This document shows, in pieces, positions 43,107 through 52,461 of a stretch of DNA of 64,000 bases. The notes under the pieces are model-generated. The model was not told the DNA's origin. It did not search any database and saw only the letters and a list, made by a program, of their open reading frames with translations. The DNA is taken from positions 1,674,001 to 1,738,000 of the forward strand of contig NC_021149.1 in NCBI RefSeq assembly GCF_000380335.1. Direction: 5' to 3'. The DNA is from Azotobacter vinelandii CA (GTDB taxonomy: Bacteria > Pseudomonadota > Gammaproteobacteria > Pseudomonadales > Pseudomonadaceae). The number at the start of each line of letters is the position of its first letter. The first letter of the stretch is position 1. Both the position numbers and the translations under genes were made by a program.

Positions 43107-43742
43107 CTACTCGATCAATATTCCGTGACGTATCGCGTATTGGATCAGCTCGGCGTTGTTATTGACCCCGAGCTTTTCCATTATCCGGGTCTTGTAGGTG
43201 CTCACGGTCTTGACGCTCAGGAGGATACGTTCGCCGATCTCGGTGAGTCTGGCGCCGGTGACGATGAGGTTGAATATCTGCATTTCCCGATCCGTGAGGC
43301 GAAGATGCGGCTGGTTCGCGAATCGCTCGTCGGCGACCTGGGCGGGCGTGGCCGATGGATGCGAGGCATCGTATTGTCCACCCTTGGCGACGGTTTTCAC
43401 CGCCCGGAGCAATTCGCCGGGCTCGACATCCTTCGATAGATATCCACTGGCCCCTTTTTGAAAGGCCACGGCGGAAAACTGCGCGGCCGGGTACATCGAG
43501 ATCATCAGCACGGGCAGCCTGGGCCAGTCGTGTCGGATGCGCGAAAGAAGTTCCAGCCCGCTGCGGCCCGCCAGGTTGATATCCACGATGGCGACATGGA
43601 AGGTCTGTCGACGCAGGATTTCCATGGCTTGCGGAAGCGAAGCGGCTTCGCCTTCCACGGCTATTTTTCGATCTTCGGACAGCAATCGACTCAGGCCGGA
43701 ACGGAACAGTTGGTGGTCGTCGACGATGAGGACGCTGATCAT
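43107..43742 (-). CDS. NarL/LuxR-family response regulator
   Basis: 211 aa. The receiver domain has the acidic pair VDDH (8-10), phosphate-accepting Asp in AIVDINLAGRSG (about residue 54) and Lys in YLSKDVEPGE. The C-terminal LuxR helix-turn-helix contains LTDREMQIFNLIVTGARLTE and VKTVSTYKTRIMEKL. Its partner kinase is the upstream gene, overlapped by 4 nt. Targets may be the divergent beta-oxidation operon or the porin/transporter genes (inference from position). Confidence 0.9.
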   Translation of the reverse strand: MISVLIVDDHQLFRSGLSRLLSEDRKIAVEGEAASLPQAMEILRRQTFHVAIVDINLAGRSGLELLSRIRHDWPRLPVLMISMYPAAQFSAVAFQKGASGYLSKDVEPGELLRAVKTVAKGGQYDASHPSATPAQVADERFANQPHLRLTDREMQIFNLIVTGARLTEIGERILLSVKTVSTYKTRIMEKLGVNNNAELIQYAIRHGILIE

Positions 43743-44809
43743 GCCTTGTCTTCCTGAAGCGGAATCTGCAAATGCAGTCGAGTGCCCCGTGCCGTGCCGC
43801 TGATTTCCAGCATGCCGCCGACTTCGGCCGCACGCTCTTTCATGCTGAGCAGTCCCAGGGAGCCTTCGCGGGGAAAATTGGCGTGCAAGCCCTGGCCGTC
43901 GTCTTTTATTTCCATATGGAATAGTTGTCGGTCGAGGCCGACATCGACAGTCACGATTTCCGCCTGGGCATGTTTGGCTATATTGGTGAGCGCTTCTTGA
44001 AATATTCGATAGACGGCCAGGGATTTGCTGCCGCCGAGATTCAGGGCGGTGCAGCTCGTATGGAAATCGCCGTTCAGGCCGGTTCGCCTGCAGAATCGCT
44101 CGAAATCGTTTCGAAGTGCCGCATCGAGGCCCAAATGATCCAGGACCGCGGGATAAAGTTGCTCCGATATTTCCCGCACCATATCGATGCCTTCCTGGCT
44201 GAGGCCGAGTATGCTTTCGATGATTTCCAGTGTTTCCGGATTGTCGGCGCGTTGTTTCAGACGGTTGGTGTCCAGCTTTATCGATGTCAGCACTCCGCCC
44301 AGGACGTCATGTATTTCACGGGCTATCCTGGCCCTGAGTTGTTCGGCGAGTTTGTTGCTGTGGCGGGCGAGAATGCGCAGTTGTTCGCGTGAATTCCTGA
44401 GTTCCTGTTCGTAGTTGTGGCGGTCGGTGATGTCGATGGCGACCCCGGCCACTGCCGGGCGGCCCTCCAGTTCGGTATAGCTGCCGTGAACTTCCAGATA
44501 AATGGGTTGCCCGTCGCTTTTGCGGGCGCAGACCTTGTAGCGCATGCTGCCGCCCTGGGCGATGCGCGTGTGAATATTCCGCATGACCTGCATCAGATGG
44601 TTCCTGTCGAGGAAGTCATGCAGGCTGCGACCTACGAAGTCTTCGATTTTATAGCCATTCAATTGCGCGAAGGCGTTGTTCGAATATTTGAGCCTGTTGT
44701 CCTGCAATATATAGATGCCAACCAGCGACTGTTCGATCAACGCCTGGTAGGGTGGTCGGATGGAGTCTGTTTCGTTGTTTGTCGGGGCCGGTTCTTTATT
44801 GTTATCCAT
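43739..44809 (-). CDS. PAS-domain sensor histidine kinase (HisKA_3)
   Basis: 356 aa with no membrane segments, so cytoplasmic. A PAS domain covers about residues 22-130 (LVGIYILQDNRLKYSNNAFA). The HisKA_3 helix has ARIAREIHDVLGGVL with phospho-accepting His about residue 167. The ATPase domain shows ALTNIAKHAQAE (N box), DDGQGLHANF (G1) and GSLGLLSMKERA (G2). Senses an internal signal, possibly a metabolite of the adjacent catabolic operon. Divergent from the FadB-like gene. Confidence 0.9.
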   Translation of the reverse strand: MDNNKEPAPTNNETDSIRPPYQALIEQSLVGIYILQDNRLKYSNNAFAQLNGYKIEDFVGRSLHDFLDRNHLMQVMRNIHTRIAQGGSMRYKVCARKSDGQPIYLEVHGSYTELEGRPAVAGVAIDITDRHNYEQELRNSREQLRILARHSNKLAEQLRARIAREIHDVLGGVLTSIKLDTNRLKQRADNPETLEIIESILGLSQEGIDMVREISEQLYPAVLDHLGLDAALRNDFERFCRRTGLNGDFHTSCTALNLGGSKSLAVYRIFQEALTNIAKHAQAEIVTVDVGLDRQLFHMEIKDDGQGLHANFPREGSLGLLSMKERAAEVGGMLEISGTARGTRLHLQIPLQEDKA

Positions 44810-44988
44810 GCCTGTGTCCTCGTTGACGCAAGACCGATCATAATGCGCCGCCTGGATTTTGCTACCGGTTTTTCGTCGTTAGGAATTTTCCTACAGACGC
44901 CGGATGACCCTGCATTCGAGAATCGCCCCGCAAGAATAAGAAAGTGGCCAACTAGCCGACTCCAGAATAGACAGGTCATTAGCATCCT
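44810..44988. promoter_or_regulatory. Divergent promoter region, kinase / beta-oxidation operon
   Basis: 179 nt between the kinase (minus) and the FadB-like gene (plus). It must hold both promoters and is the natural target of the response regulator. No single operator is obvious by eye. Confidence 0.4.
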
Positions 44989-47100
44989 ATGAACAACAAT
45001 GCTTATATGCTGCACGACGGTGTGGCGGTGCTATCGCTCGATCGTCCTCCCATCAACAATCTTTCCTTCGAATTGCGGACTCATTTATTGCAGGCATTGG
45101 ATGCCGCCAATGCTGATCCGGCGGTCGAGGCCATAGTGCTCCATGGCAACGACAAGGTGTTTTCCGGCGGGGTCGACATCAATGAATTCGGTTCCGATCT
45201 GGCGACCCGCAGTCCTTCCCTGCCGGAATTGATCCGCGCCGTGGAAAACAGCCGCAAGCCCGTGGTGGCCGCGCTGGGCGACCTGTGCCTGGGCGGCGGG
45301 CTCGAACTGGCGCTCGGCTGTCATTACCGGGTTTTCTCCGCCTCCGCCAGGATCGGGCTGCCGGAGGTGACCCTGGGGCTGTTGCCGGGCGCCGGCGGAA
45401 CCCAGCTTCTGCCGCGGGCCATCGGGCTCGATGCCGCCCTGAACCTCATCCTCTCCGGGCGGCAGCAGGCGGCGGCGGATTTCCGGGACACGGCCCTGGT
45501 CGACGAACTGGCGACGGAGGATCTGCGCGCTGCGGCCGTGGATTTCGCCCGCCGCCTGTCGGCCGACACGGTCCCCTGGCCACGCCTGCGCGATCGTCCG
45601 CTGCGCGTGGAGGTCGAGGACGAACTCTATATCCATTTCGTCCGCGACCGGCTCAAGGGCCAGAAGGGGCAGGGGCCGGCGCCGCTGGCCGCGCTGGAGG
45701 CCGTGGCCGCCGCCGGGCGCCTGCCGGTGGACGAGGGGCTGGAAGAGGAAGGTCGCTTGTTCGCCGGGCTGCATGCCGGTCCGCAGTCGCGCGCCCTGTG
45801 CCATGCCTTCCTGGCCGAGCGGGCCGCCGGGAAGATTCCCGGCATCGACGACTCCACGCCGACGATTCCGGTCGAGCGGGTCGGCGTGGTGGGTGCCGGC
45901 ACCATGGGCACCGGCATCGCCATCGTCTTTCTGAACGCCGGTTTCGAAGTGGCGCTGCTGGAAAGCGGCGAACAGGCCCTGGAACGGGGTCTGGCCGTGG
46001 TCCGCGAGCACTTCGCCGGGCTGCTGGCGAAAAAGCGCCTGGACCAGGCGCAGTGCGATGCCCTGCTCGGCAAGCTTTCCGGCAGCCTGGACTATGCCGC
46101 GCTGGGCGATGTCCAACTGGCCGTCGAGGCGGTGTTCGAGGACCTGGAGGTCAAGCGCCAGGTGCTGCGGCGGCTGGACGAGGCGCTGCCGGACGGCGCG
46201 ATCCTCGCCAGCAATACCTCCACGCTGGACCTGAACCTGCTGGCCGAGGCCACCTCGCGGCCGGAGTCGGTGGTGGGCCTGCATTTCTTCAGTCCGGCCC
46301 AGGTCATGCGCCTGCTCGAAGTGGTGCGCGGCCGGCGCACCGCCGACTCCGTCATGGCCACGGCCATGCGCCTGGGCAAGCGCCTGCAGAAGGTGAGCGT
46401 GGCGTCCGGCGTGTGCGACGGTTTCATCGGTAACCGCATGCTCAACGAATACCTGCGCGTCGCCGGCCTGCTGCTGGATGCCGGCGCCTTGCCCTGGCAG
46501 ATCGACCGGGCGCTGGAGACCTGGGGCATGGCCATGGGGCCGTTTCGCATGTGCGACATGGCCGGCAACGACATCGGCTGGGCGATCCGCAAGCGGCAAC
46601 GGGCGGCCGATCCCGGCCTGCGCTTTTCCGCGACGGCCGATCTTTTATGCGAGCAGGGCCGTTTCGGGCAGAAGACCGGCAAGGGTTGGTACCGCTACGA
46701 GGCGGGGCGGCGCGGCGGTACTCCGGACCCGGAAGTCGAGCGACTGATCGACGCTTATCGCACCCGCGCGGGGCTGCTACCGCGGACGATCGGCGACCGG
46801 GAAATCGTCGAGCGCTGCATCTATGCCCTGGTGAACGAGGGCGCCCGCCTGCTGGAAGAGGGCATCGCATTGCGGGCATCGGATGTGGATGTGGTTTATC
46901 TGGCCGGTTACGGCTTTCCCAGGTTGCGTGGTGGCCCGATGCACTATGCCGAGGAGCAGGGCCTGGCCAATGTCGTACGGCGCATGCGCGAGTTCGCGTG
47001 CGAAGAAGGGGGCGACGCGCGTTTCTGGACGCCGGCGCCGTTGCTGGTGCGCCTCGCCGAACACGACCTCGGCTTCGGCCGGGCGGGAGAACTGCAATGA
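44989..47100 (+). CDS. FadB-like enoyl-CoA hydratase / 3-hydroxyacyl-CoA dehydrogenase
   Basis: 703 aa. N-terminal crotonase: [13 protein letters not shown] and [15 protein letters not shown] with the oxyanion-hole GG, and [16 protein letters not shown] with a catalytic Glu. From about residue 295 the 3-hydroxyacyl-CoA dehydrogenase: [15 protein letters not shown] for NAD binding, SNTSTLDLN, and [11 protein letters not shown] with the catalytic His. Two steps of beta-oxidation in one protein, like FadB/PaaH-type enzymes. It leads a five-gene operon with ATGA overlaps. Substrate unknown. Confidence 0.9.
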   Translation: MNNNAYMLHDGVAVLSLDRPPINNLSFELRTHLLQALDAANADPAVEAIVLHGNDKVFSGGVDINEFGSDLATRSPSLPELIRAVENSRKPVVAALGDLCLGGGLELALGCHYRVFSASARIGLPEVTLGLLPGAGGTQLLPRAIGLDAALNLILSGRQQAAADFRDTALVDELATEDLRAAAVDFARRLSADTVPWPRLRDRPLRVEVEDELYIHFVRDRLKGQKGQGPAPLAALEAVAAAGRLPVDEGLEEEGRLFAGLHAGPQSRALCHAFLAERAAGKIPGIDDSTPTIPVERVGVVGAGTMGTGIAIVFLNAGFEVALLESGEQALERGLAVVREHFAGLLAKKRLDQAQCDALLGKLSGSLDYAALGDVQLAVEAVFEDLEVKRQVLRRLDEALPDGAILASNTSTLDLNLLAEATSRPESVVGLHFFSPAQVMRLLEVVRGRRTADSVMATAMRLGKRLQKVSVASGVCDGFIGNRMLNEYLRVAGLLLDAGALPWQIDRALETWGMAMGPFRMCDMAGNDIGWAIRKRQRAADPGLRFSATADLLCEQGRFGQKTGKGWYRYEAGRRGGTPDPEVERLIDAYRTRAGLLPRTIGDREIVERCIYALVNEGARLLEEGIALRASDVDVVYLAGYGFPRLRGGPMHYAEEQGLANVVRRMREFACEEGGDARFWTPAPLLVRLAEHDLGFGRAGELQ

Positions 47101-48278
47101 ATGACGCCGTGATCGTTTCGACTGCGCGTACCGCCCTCACCAAGTCCTGGCGGGGCGCTTTCAACATGACCCATCCCGTGACCCTCGGCGGACATGTCGT
47201 GGAACAGGCCATCCTGCGCGCCGGCATCGAGCCGGGCGAAGTGGAGGATGTGATCATGGGCTCGACCTTCCTGGAAGGGCCGGCGGGGATGAATATGGCC
47301 CGCCAGATCGCCCTGCGTGCCGGCTGCCCGGTGACCACCGGCGGCCTGACCATCAACCGCTTCTGTTCCACCGGGCTGCAGAGCATCGTTCTCGCCGCGC
47401 AGCGGGTGATCGCCGGCGAAGGCGACGTCTACGTGGCCGGCGGCGTGGAGTCGATTTCCCTGGTGCAGAACGACGCCAACTTCGCGCTCCTTCAAGAAGC
47501 CTGGATCCGCCAGCACAGGCCGGCGGTGCACTGGGACATGCTGCGCACCGCGGAAACCGTCGCCGCCCGCTACGGCATCGGCCGCGAAGCGCAGGACCGC
47601 TACGGCGTCGACAGCCAGTTGCGGGCCGCCGCCGCCCAGGCCGAAGGGCGCTATGCCGAGGAAATCGCGCCGCTGACCACCGTCATGGGCGTGTTCGAGC
47701 GCGACAGCGGGCATTTCGCCCGCCGGGAAATCACGGTTTCCCGCGACGAGGGCATCCGGCCCGACACCACCTACGAGTCCGTCGCCGCCATTCCGTCCGT
47801 GGTGCCGGGCGGGGTGATCGCCGCGGGCAACGCCAGCCAGTTCTCCGACGGGGCTTCCGCCTGCGTCGTCATGAACGCGGGCCTGGCCGAACGGCGCGGC
47901 CTGCAGCCTCTGGGCCTGTTCCTGGGCTTCGCGGTCGCCGGCTGCGAGCCGGACGAAATGGGTGTCGGCCCGGTCCATGCGGTGCCCAGGCTGCTCAGGC
48001 AGACCGGCCTGGGCGTCGACGACATCGGGCTCTGGGAACTCAACGAAGCCTTCGCGGTGCAGGTACTTTACTGCCGCGACCGCCTGGGCATCGACGAGCG
48101 GCGCCTGAACGTCAATGGCGGAGCGATCGCCCTGGGACATCCCTACGGCATGTCCGGCTCGCGTCTGGTCGGCCACGCGCTGATCGAGGGACGCCGCCGC
48201 GGCGTGAAATACGTGGTGGTGACCATGTGCATCGGCGGTGGCATGGGCGCCGCGGGACTCTTCGAGGTGCTGCCATGA
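47097..48278 (+). CDS. Acetyl-CoA acyltransferase (thiolase)
   Basis: 393 aa. Nucleophilic Cys in [11 protein letters not shown] (about residue 88), His in [16 protein letters not shown] and the second Cys in [10 protein letters not shown] are all present, as is NEAFAVQ. It would release acetyl-CoA in the last beta-oxidation step. The start overlaps the preceding stop by 4 nt. Confidence 0.92.
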   Translation: MNDAVIVSTARTALTKSWRGAFNMTHPVTLGGHVVEQAILRAGIEPGEVEDVIMGSTFLEGPAGMNMARQIALRAGCPVTTGGLTINRFCSTGLQSIVLAAQRVIAGEGDVYVAGGVESISLVQNDANFALLQEAWIRQHRPAVHWDMLRTAETVAARYGIGREAQDRYGVDSQLRAAAAQAEGRYAEEIAPLTTVMGVFERDSGHFARREITVSRDEGIRPDTTYESVAAIPSVVPGGVIAAGNASQFSDGASACVVMNAGLAERRGLQPLGLFLGFAVAGCEPDEMGVGPVHAVPRLLRQTGLGVDDIGLWELNEAFAVQVLYCRDRLGIDERRLNVNGGAIALGHPYGMSGSRLVGHALIEGRRRGVKYVVVTMCIGGGMGAAGLFEVLP

Positions 48279-49930
48279 CACGCTTGCACTTCAAACACTG
48301 GCCCCGCCACCTGCCGCTGCATCTGTCCTATCCGGCCACCGGCTTCACGGAGCATCTGGAAACCAACGCACGGCGCTATCCGAACAAGGTCGCGGTCGAC
48401 TTCTATGGCCGGACCTTCACCTACCGGGAGCTGTACGAGCGGGTCGAGCGCCTGGCCGGCCATCTGCGCCACCGGGCCGGCGTCGAACCGGGGGATCGGG
48501 TCCTGCTCGACATGCAGAACAGCCTGGCCTACATCGTCGGCTTCTACGCGGTGCTGCGCGCCGACGCGGTCGCGGTGCCGGTCAACCCGATGAACCGCAG
48601 CGAGGAACTGGCCTGGTATCTGGAGGACACCGGGGCGAAGGTGGCGCTGGTGGGGGCGGAGCTGCTCGAACACTTCCTGCCCCTGCGGCGCGACGGCGCG
48701 CCGGCGCATCTGATCGTCGCCCGCTACGCCGACGACCTGCCTGCCGAGGCGGATTTGCCGGTGCCCGACGCGCTGCTCGCGGCGCCCGAGGCGCGGGACC
48801 ACGACGGTGTGGTCTCGCTGCGCACGGCGCTGGAACATCCGCCGCTGGCCGAGCCGGCGCGCCACTGCGGCGAGCAACTGGCCGCGCTGCTCTACACCTC
48901 GGGTACCACGGCGCATCCCAAGGGCTGCATGCTGAGCCACCGCGCCCTGAATGCGCAGCTCGTCACCCAGGCCAATTGCAACCCCTGGAGCAACGAGGCG
49001 CGCGTCCTGTCGGTGGTGCCCTTCTTCCATGTGACCGGGATGATCGCCGCGATGGGCCTGCCGCTGTTCCTCGGCGGCACGCTCCATCTGATGTCCCGCT
49101 GGGACCGCCTCTGTGCCGTGCAGGCCATCCACCGGCACCGGATAACCCACTGGTGCAACATCCCCACCATGGTGGTCGATCTCCTGGCGCTGCCGGATGT
49201 CGAGCAGTACGACTTCTCCTCGCTGGTCTGCGTGTACGGCGGCGGCACCAGCATGCCGCTGGCCGTCGCCGAGCGCTTCTTCGCCCTGACCGGTCTGGAA
49301 TACCAGGAAGGCTGGGGGATGACCGAAATGGTCGCCGGCGTGCACCTCAACCCCTATGGCCGCAGCAAGCGCCAATGCCTGGGCGTGCCCATGTTCGAGG
49401 TGGATACCCGTGTGCTGGACCCGGACACGGGCGGCGAACTGGGCATCGGCGAAAAAGGCGAACTGATCTCGCGCGGCCCCTGCATGTTCAGCGGTTACTG
49501 GAACAACCCCCAGGCGACCAGGGAGGCATTCGTGGAGTTCGACGGCCAGCGGTTCTTTCGCACCGGCGATATCGGCTACTACGACGAAGAGGGCTACTTC
49601 TTCATGGCCGACCGGCTGAAGCGCATGGTCAACGTTTCCGGCTACAAGGTCTGGCCTTCCGAAGTGGAAAACATCCTCTACCGGCATCCGGCCATCCAGG
49701 AAGCCTGCGTCATCGCCTGCAACCGCAACGATCGCGGCGAAACGGTCAAGGCCCTGGTGGCGCTCAGGCCGGGGGCGACGCTGGCGGCGGAGGAATTGAT
49801 GGACTGGGCCCGCGAGCACATGGCCGCCTACAAGATTCCGCGGGCGGTCGAGTTCGTCGACGAACTGCCGAAGACCGGCAGCGGCAAGATCCAATGGCGT
49901 TTGCTGCAGGAACAGGAGAACAAGAAATGA
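48275..49930 (+). CDS. Acyl-CoA synthetase (AMP-forming)
   Basis: 551 aa. Adenylate-forming motifs: [18 protein letters not shown] (phosphate loop), [23 protein letters not shown] and the hinge [20 protein letters not shown], with the C-terminal catalytic Lys in TGSGKIQW. Activates an acid to its CoA ester, feeding the other enzymes of the operon. Could be a fatty, aryl-alkanoic or cinnamate-type acid; the sequence does not decide. ATGA overlaps on both sides. Confidence 0.9.
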   Translation: MTRLHFKHWPRHLPLHLSYPATGFTEHLETNARRYPNKVAVDFYGRTFTYRELYERVERLAGHLRHRAGVEPGDRVLLDMQNSLAYIVGFYAVLRADAVAVPVNPMNRSEELAWYLEDTGAKVALVGAELLEHFLPLRRDGAPAHLIVARYADDLPAEADLPVPDALLAAPEARDHDGVVSLRTALEHPPLAEPARHCGEQLAALLYTSGTTAHPKGCMLSHRALNAQLVTQANCNPWSNEARVLSVVPFFHVTGMIAAMGLPLFLGGTLHLMSRWDRLCAVQAIHRHRITHWCNIPTMVVDLLALPDVEQYDFSSLVCVYGGGTSMPLAVAERFFALTGLEYQEGWGMTEMVAGVHLNPYGRSKRQCLGVPMFEVDTRVLDPDTGGELGIGEKGELISRGPCMFSGYWNNPQATREAFVEFDGQRFFRTGDIGYYDEEGYFFMADRLKRMVNVSGYKVWPSEVENILYRHPAIQEACVIACNRNDRGETVKALVALRPGATLAAEELMDWAREHMAAYKIPRAVEFVDELPKTGSGKIQWRLLQEQENKK

Positions 49931-51711
49931 GTCGTTACGAGGCGCCCCTGGAAGACCTGAATTTCATTTTCGAGCATCTGCTGGACAACGAACGGCTCGT
50001 CGCCTTGCCCGGCTTCGAGGATCTGTCGACGGAACTGATCGGCGCCATCCTGGAGGAGGCCGGCAGGTTCGCCTCCGGCGTACTGGCGCCGCTGAACGCG
50101 ACAGGCGACCGGGAAGGCGTGCGCTGGAGCGACGGCGAGGTCGCCACGCCCGAGGGATTCAAGGAAGCCTATCGGCAGTATGTCGAATCCGGCTGGAACA
50201 ACGTCGCCGTGGAGAAGGAATACGGCGGCCAGGGGCTTCCCTACGCCGTCTCGATGGCCATCGGCGAAATCATGATGGCGGCCAACAAGTCCCTGGTCAT
50301 GTGCCCCGGCCTCACGCTCGGCGCGATAGAGTCGCTCTGCGCCGCGGCCTCGCCCGAGCAGAAGGCGCTGTACCTGCCCAACCTGGTCAGCGGCCGCTGG
50401 AGCGGCACCATGAACCTGACGGAGCCCGACGCGGGCTCCGACGTCGGCGCGCTGCGCTGCAAGGCCATCGAACAGGCCGACGGCAGCTACCGGCTGCACG
50501 GGCAGAAAATCTTCATCAGCTACGGCGAGCACGACCTGACGGAAAACATCGTCCACCTCGTGCTGGCCCGCACGCCGGACGCGCCGGAAGGTGTGAAGGG
50601 CATCTCGCTGTTCCTGGTACCCAAGTTCCTGGTCAATCCGGACGGCAGCCTGGGCGCGCGCAACGACGTGCGCTGCGTGTCCACCGAGCACAAGCTGGGT
50701 ATCCATGGCAGCCCGACCTGCGTTCTCGCCTACGGCGACCGCGAGGGCGCCACGGGCTACCTGGTGGGCGAGAAGAACAGGGGCCTGCAGGCCATGTTCG
50801 TGATGATGAACATGGCGCGGCTGATCGTCGGCCTGGAGGGCGTGGCCCTCTCCGAGCGCGCCTATCAGCAGGCGCTGGACTATGCCCGCGAGCGCATCCA
50901 GGGTGTGGATGCGCTCAGCGGCGAGCCGGTAGCCATCGTCCGGCACCCGGACGTGCGCCGCATGCTGCTGAGCATGAAGTCGCAGATCGAGGCCATGCGG
51001 GCGCTTTCCCTGGTCATCGCCCAGGCGCAGGATCTGGCGCAGCGCCATGCCGACCCCGAAGTTCGCCGCCGCAACCAGGCGTTCGTCGAACTGCTGACCC
51101 CGGTATTCAAGGCCTGGGCGACGGAAAACGGTATCCGGCTCACCCAACTGGGCGTGCAGATCCACGGCGGCATGGGTTTCGTCGAGGAGACCGGCGCCGC
51201 CCAGCATCTGCGCGACGCCGTCATCGGCGTGATCTACGAGGGCACCACGGGCATCCAGGCGGCCGATCTGGTCGGGCGCAAGCTGGCGCGGGATGGCGGC
51301 GCGGCCTTCGCCGCGCTGCTGCGGGACATGTCCGACGTGGCGGAGGAACTGCAGCGCCATCGGGACCTGGGCGACATCGGCAGCGGCCTCGCCGGGGGCA
51401 TCGCCAGCCTCCGGCAGGCGGGCGAGCACATCCTGCCGCTGTACCGCGACGACGCCCAGGCGGCCCTGGCGGTTTCGGTGCCCTTCCTGATGCTCGCGGG
51501 GACGGTCGCCGGTGCCTGGCAGCATGGCCGCGGCGCGCTCGCCGCGGCCCGGCTGATCGAGGCGCGCGGCGAACCCGGCGCGTTCCTGAAAGGCAAGCTG
51601 GTGAGCGCGCGCTTCTACGTCGCCCATGTCCTCGTCCAGGCGCTGGCGCTGGCGGAGACGGTCCGCTGCGGTGCGGCGCCGGTGGCCGAATCGGCCGATT
51701 TCCTGTGCTGA
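49927..51711 (+). CDS. Acyl-CoA dehydrogenase (DmdC/long ACAD type)
   Basis: 594 aa, longer than classical acyl-CoA dehydrogenases and with the N-terminal extension and C-terminal tail of the DmdC-like subgroup. Motifs: NLTEPDAGSDVGAL (FAD/substrate), EHKLGIHGSPT, GGMGFVEETGAAQ, and the catalytic Glu in VIYEGTTGIQAADL. FAD-dependent first step of beta-oxidation, passing electrons to ETF. The ETF-ubiquinone oxidoreductase gene lies 750 nt downstream. Confidence 0.9.
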   Translation: MSRYEAPLEDLNFIFEHLLDNERLVALPGFEDLSTELIGAILEEAGRFASGVLAPLNATGDREGVRWSDGEVATPEGFKEAYRQYVESGWNNVAVEKEYGGQGLPYAVSMAIGEIMMAANKSLVMCPGLTLGAIESLCAAASPEQKALYLPNLVSGRWSGTMNLTEPDAGSDVGALRCKAIEQADGSYRLHGQKIFISYGEHDLTENIVHLVLARTPDAPEGVKGISLFLVPKFLVNPDGSLGARNDVRCVSTEHKLGIHGSPTCVLAYGDREGATGYLVGEKNRGLQAMFVMMNMARLIVGLEGVALSERAYQQALDYARERIQGVDALSGEPVAIVRHPDVRRMLLSMKSQIEAMRALSLVIAQAQDLAQRHADPEVRRRNQAFVELLTPVFKAWATENGIRLTQLGVQIHGGMGFVEETGAAQHLRDAVIGVIYEGTTGIQAADLVGRKLARDGGAAFAALLRDMSDVAEELQRHRDLGDIGSGLAGGIASLRQAGEHILPLYRDDAQAALAVSVPFLMLAGTVAGAWQHGRGALAAARLIEARGEPGAFLKGKLVSARFYVAHVLVQALALAETVRCGAAPVAESADFLC

Positions 51712-51730
51712 ACGACCCGGAGGCATGACG

Positions 51731-52153
51731 ATGGAAAACCGCGCACAGACCTGGTTCGACGCGCTATTGGCCGGCCGGCAACGCTGGCCGGTCTACGACC
51801 TGCTGCAGGGCGAACTGGTCGCCTGGGAGGCGGGAACCCTGGTGTGCCGCTATGTCGCCAGCGAGGCGTTCGCCAATCCGACGGGGCATGTCCAGGGCGG
51901 AATGCTCGCGGCCATGCTGGACGACGCGATGGGAACCCTCGCGCAATCGCCCCTGGCCGCGGGGCAGTTCGCCTCGACCCTGTCTCTCACGGTGTCCTTC
52001 CTGCGTCCGGCCCGGCCGGGTCCGGTGCGGGTCGAGGCGCGCTTCGTGCGCCAGGGCAGCCGGATACTCAATGTCGAAGGCCAGGCGCTCCAGGACGACA
52101 AGCCGGTCGCCCAGGCCGTCGCCGTCTCCCTGGTCGGCCAGGCGGGCGGCTGA
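51731..52153 (+). CDS. PaaI-type hotdog thioesterase
   Basis: 140 aa. The hotdog signature FANPTGHVQGGMLAAMLDDA carries the active-site region, and LSLTVSFLRPARPGPV is the long strand. Hydrolyses acyl- or aryl-CoA; in catabolic operons such enzymes free CoA from dead-end products. The ATG at 51731 has GGAGG at 7 nt; an ATG at 51725 is too close to that box. It ends the operon begun at 44989. Confidence 0.85.
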   Translation: MENRAQTWFDALLAGRQRWPVYDLLQGELVAWEAGTLVCRYVASEAFANPTGHVQGGMLAAMLDDAMGTLAQSPLAAGQFASTLSLTVSFLRPARPGPVRVEARFVRQGSRILNVEGQALQDDKPVAQAVAVSLVGQAGG

Positions 52154-52461
52154 GCCGGCCGCCCGCTGGCCGAAGCCATCCACCGTGCGGCGTTGCCTGG
52201 CGTGGGAGTCAGTAGGGTGGAAAACCGCGCAGCGTTTTCCACCAGCCGCTGCCCGCCACGGCGGATGGCTTCGGCCATCTGCCCTACGGCCGTGGGAGGG
52301 GATTCATCCCCGAACGATCCGCCCTGCGGGTCGCCGACATGAGTTTGCCGCGCCGTCGCGCGGGTCGCGAATGCATCCGCTCCCACCGATGGCACGGCGA
52401 GAGGGTTGGTGCCGCGCCGTGGCCGTCGACTCACAACAACAAGATCGAGGAGAAACGCACC
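52154..52461. other. Intergenic region with a repeat-like hairpin
   Basis: 308 nt. It holds the inverted repeat 52216-52243 and GC-rich text (ATGGCTTCGGCCATCTGCCC) of the kind seen in Pseudomonas intergenic repeats. The promoter of the ETF-ubiquinone oxidoreductase gene must lie in the last 150 nt. Confidence 0.4.
52216..52243. repeat. Perfect inverted repeat, possible REP-like element
   Basis: GGTGGAAAAC (52216-52225) and GTTTTCCACC (52234-52243) around CGCGCAGC, preceded by GTAG. It looks like the GTAGGGTGGA-type dispersed intergenic elements of Pseudomonads; only one copy is seen here. Confidence 0.55.

Noticed and set aside
48238-51711. Long plus-strand frame that would extend the acyl-CoA dehydrogenase N-terminally
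   Set aside because: The extension lies over the acyl-CoA synthetase in another frame and looks like random Arg/Gly/Pro-rich text. The true start at 49927 has an ATGA overlap.
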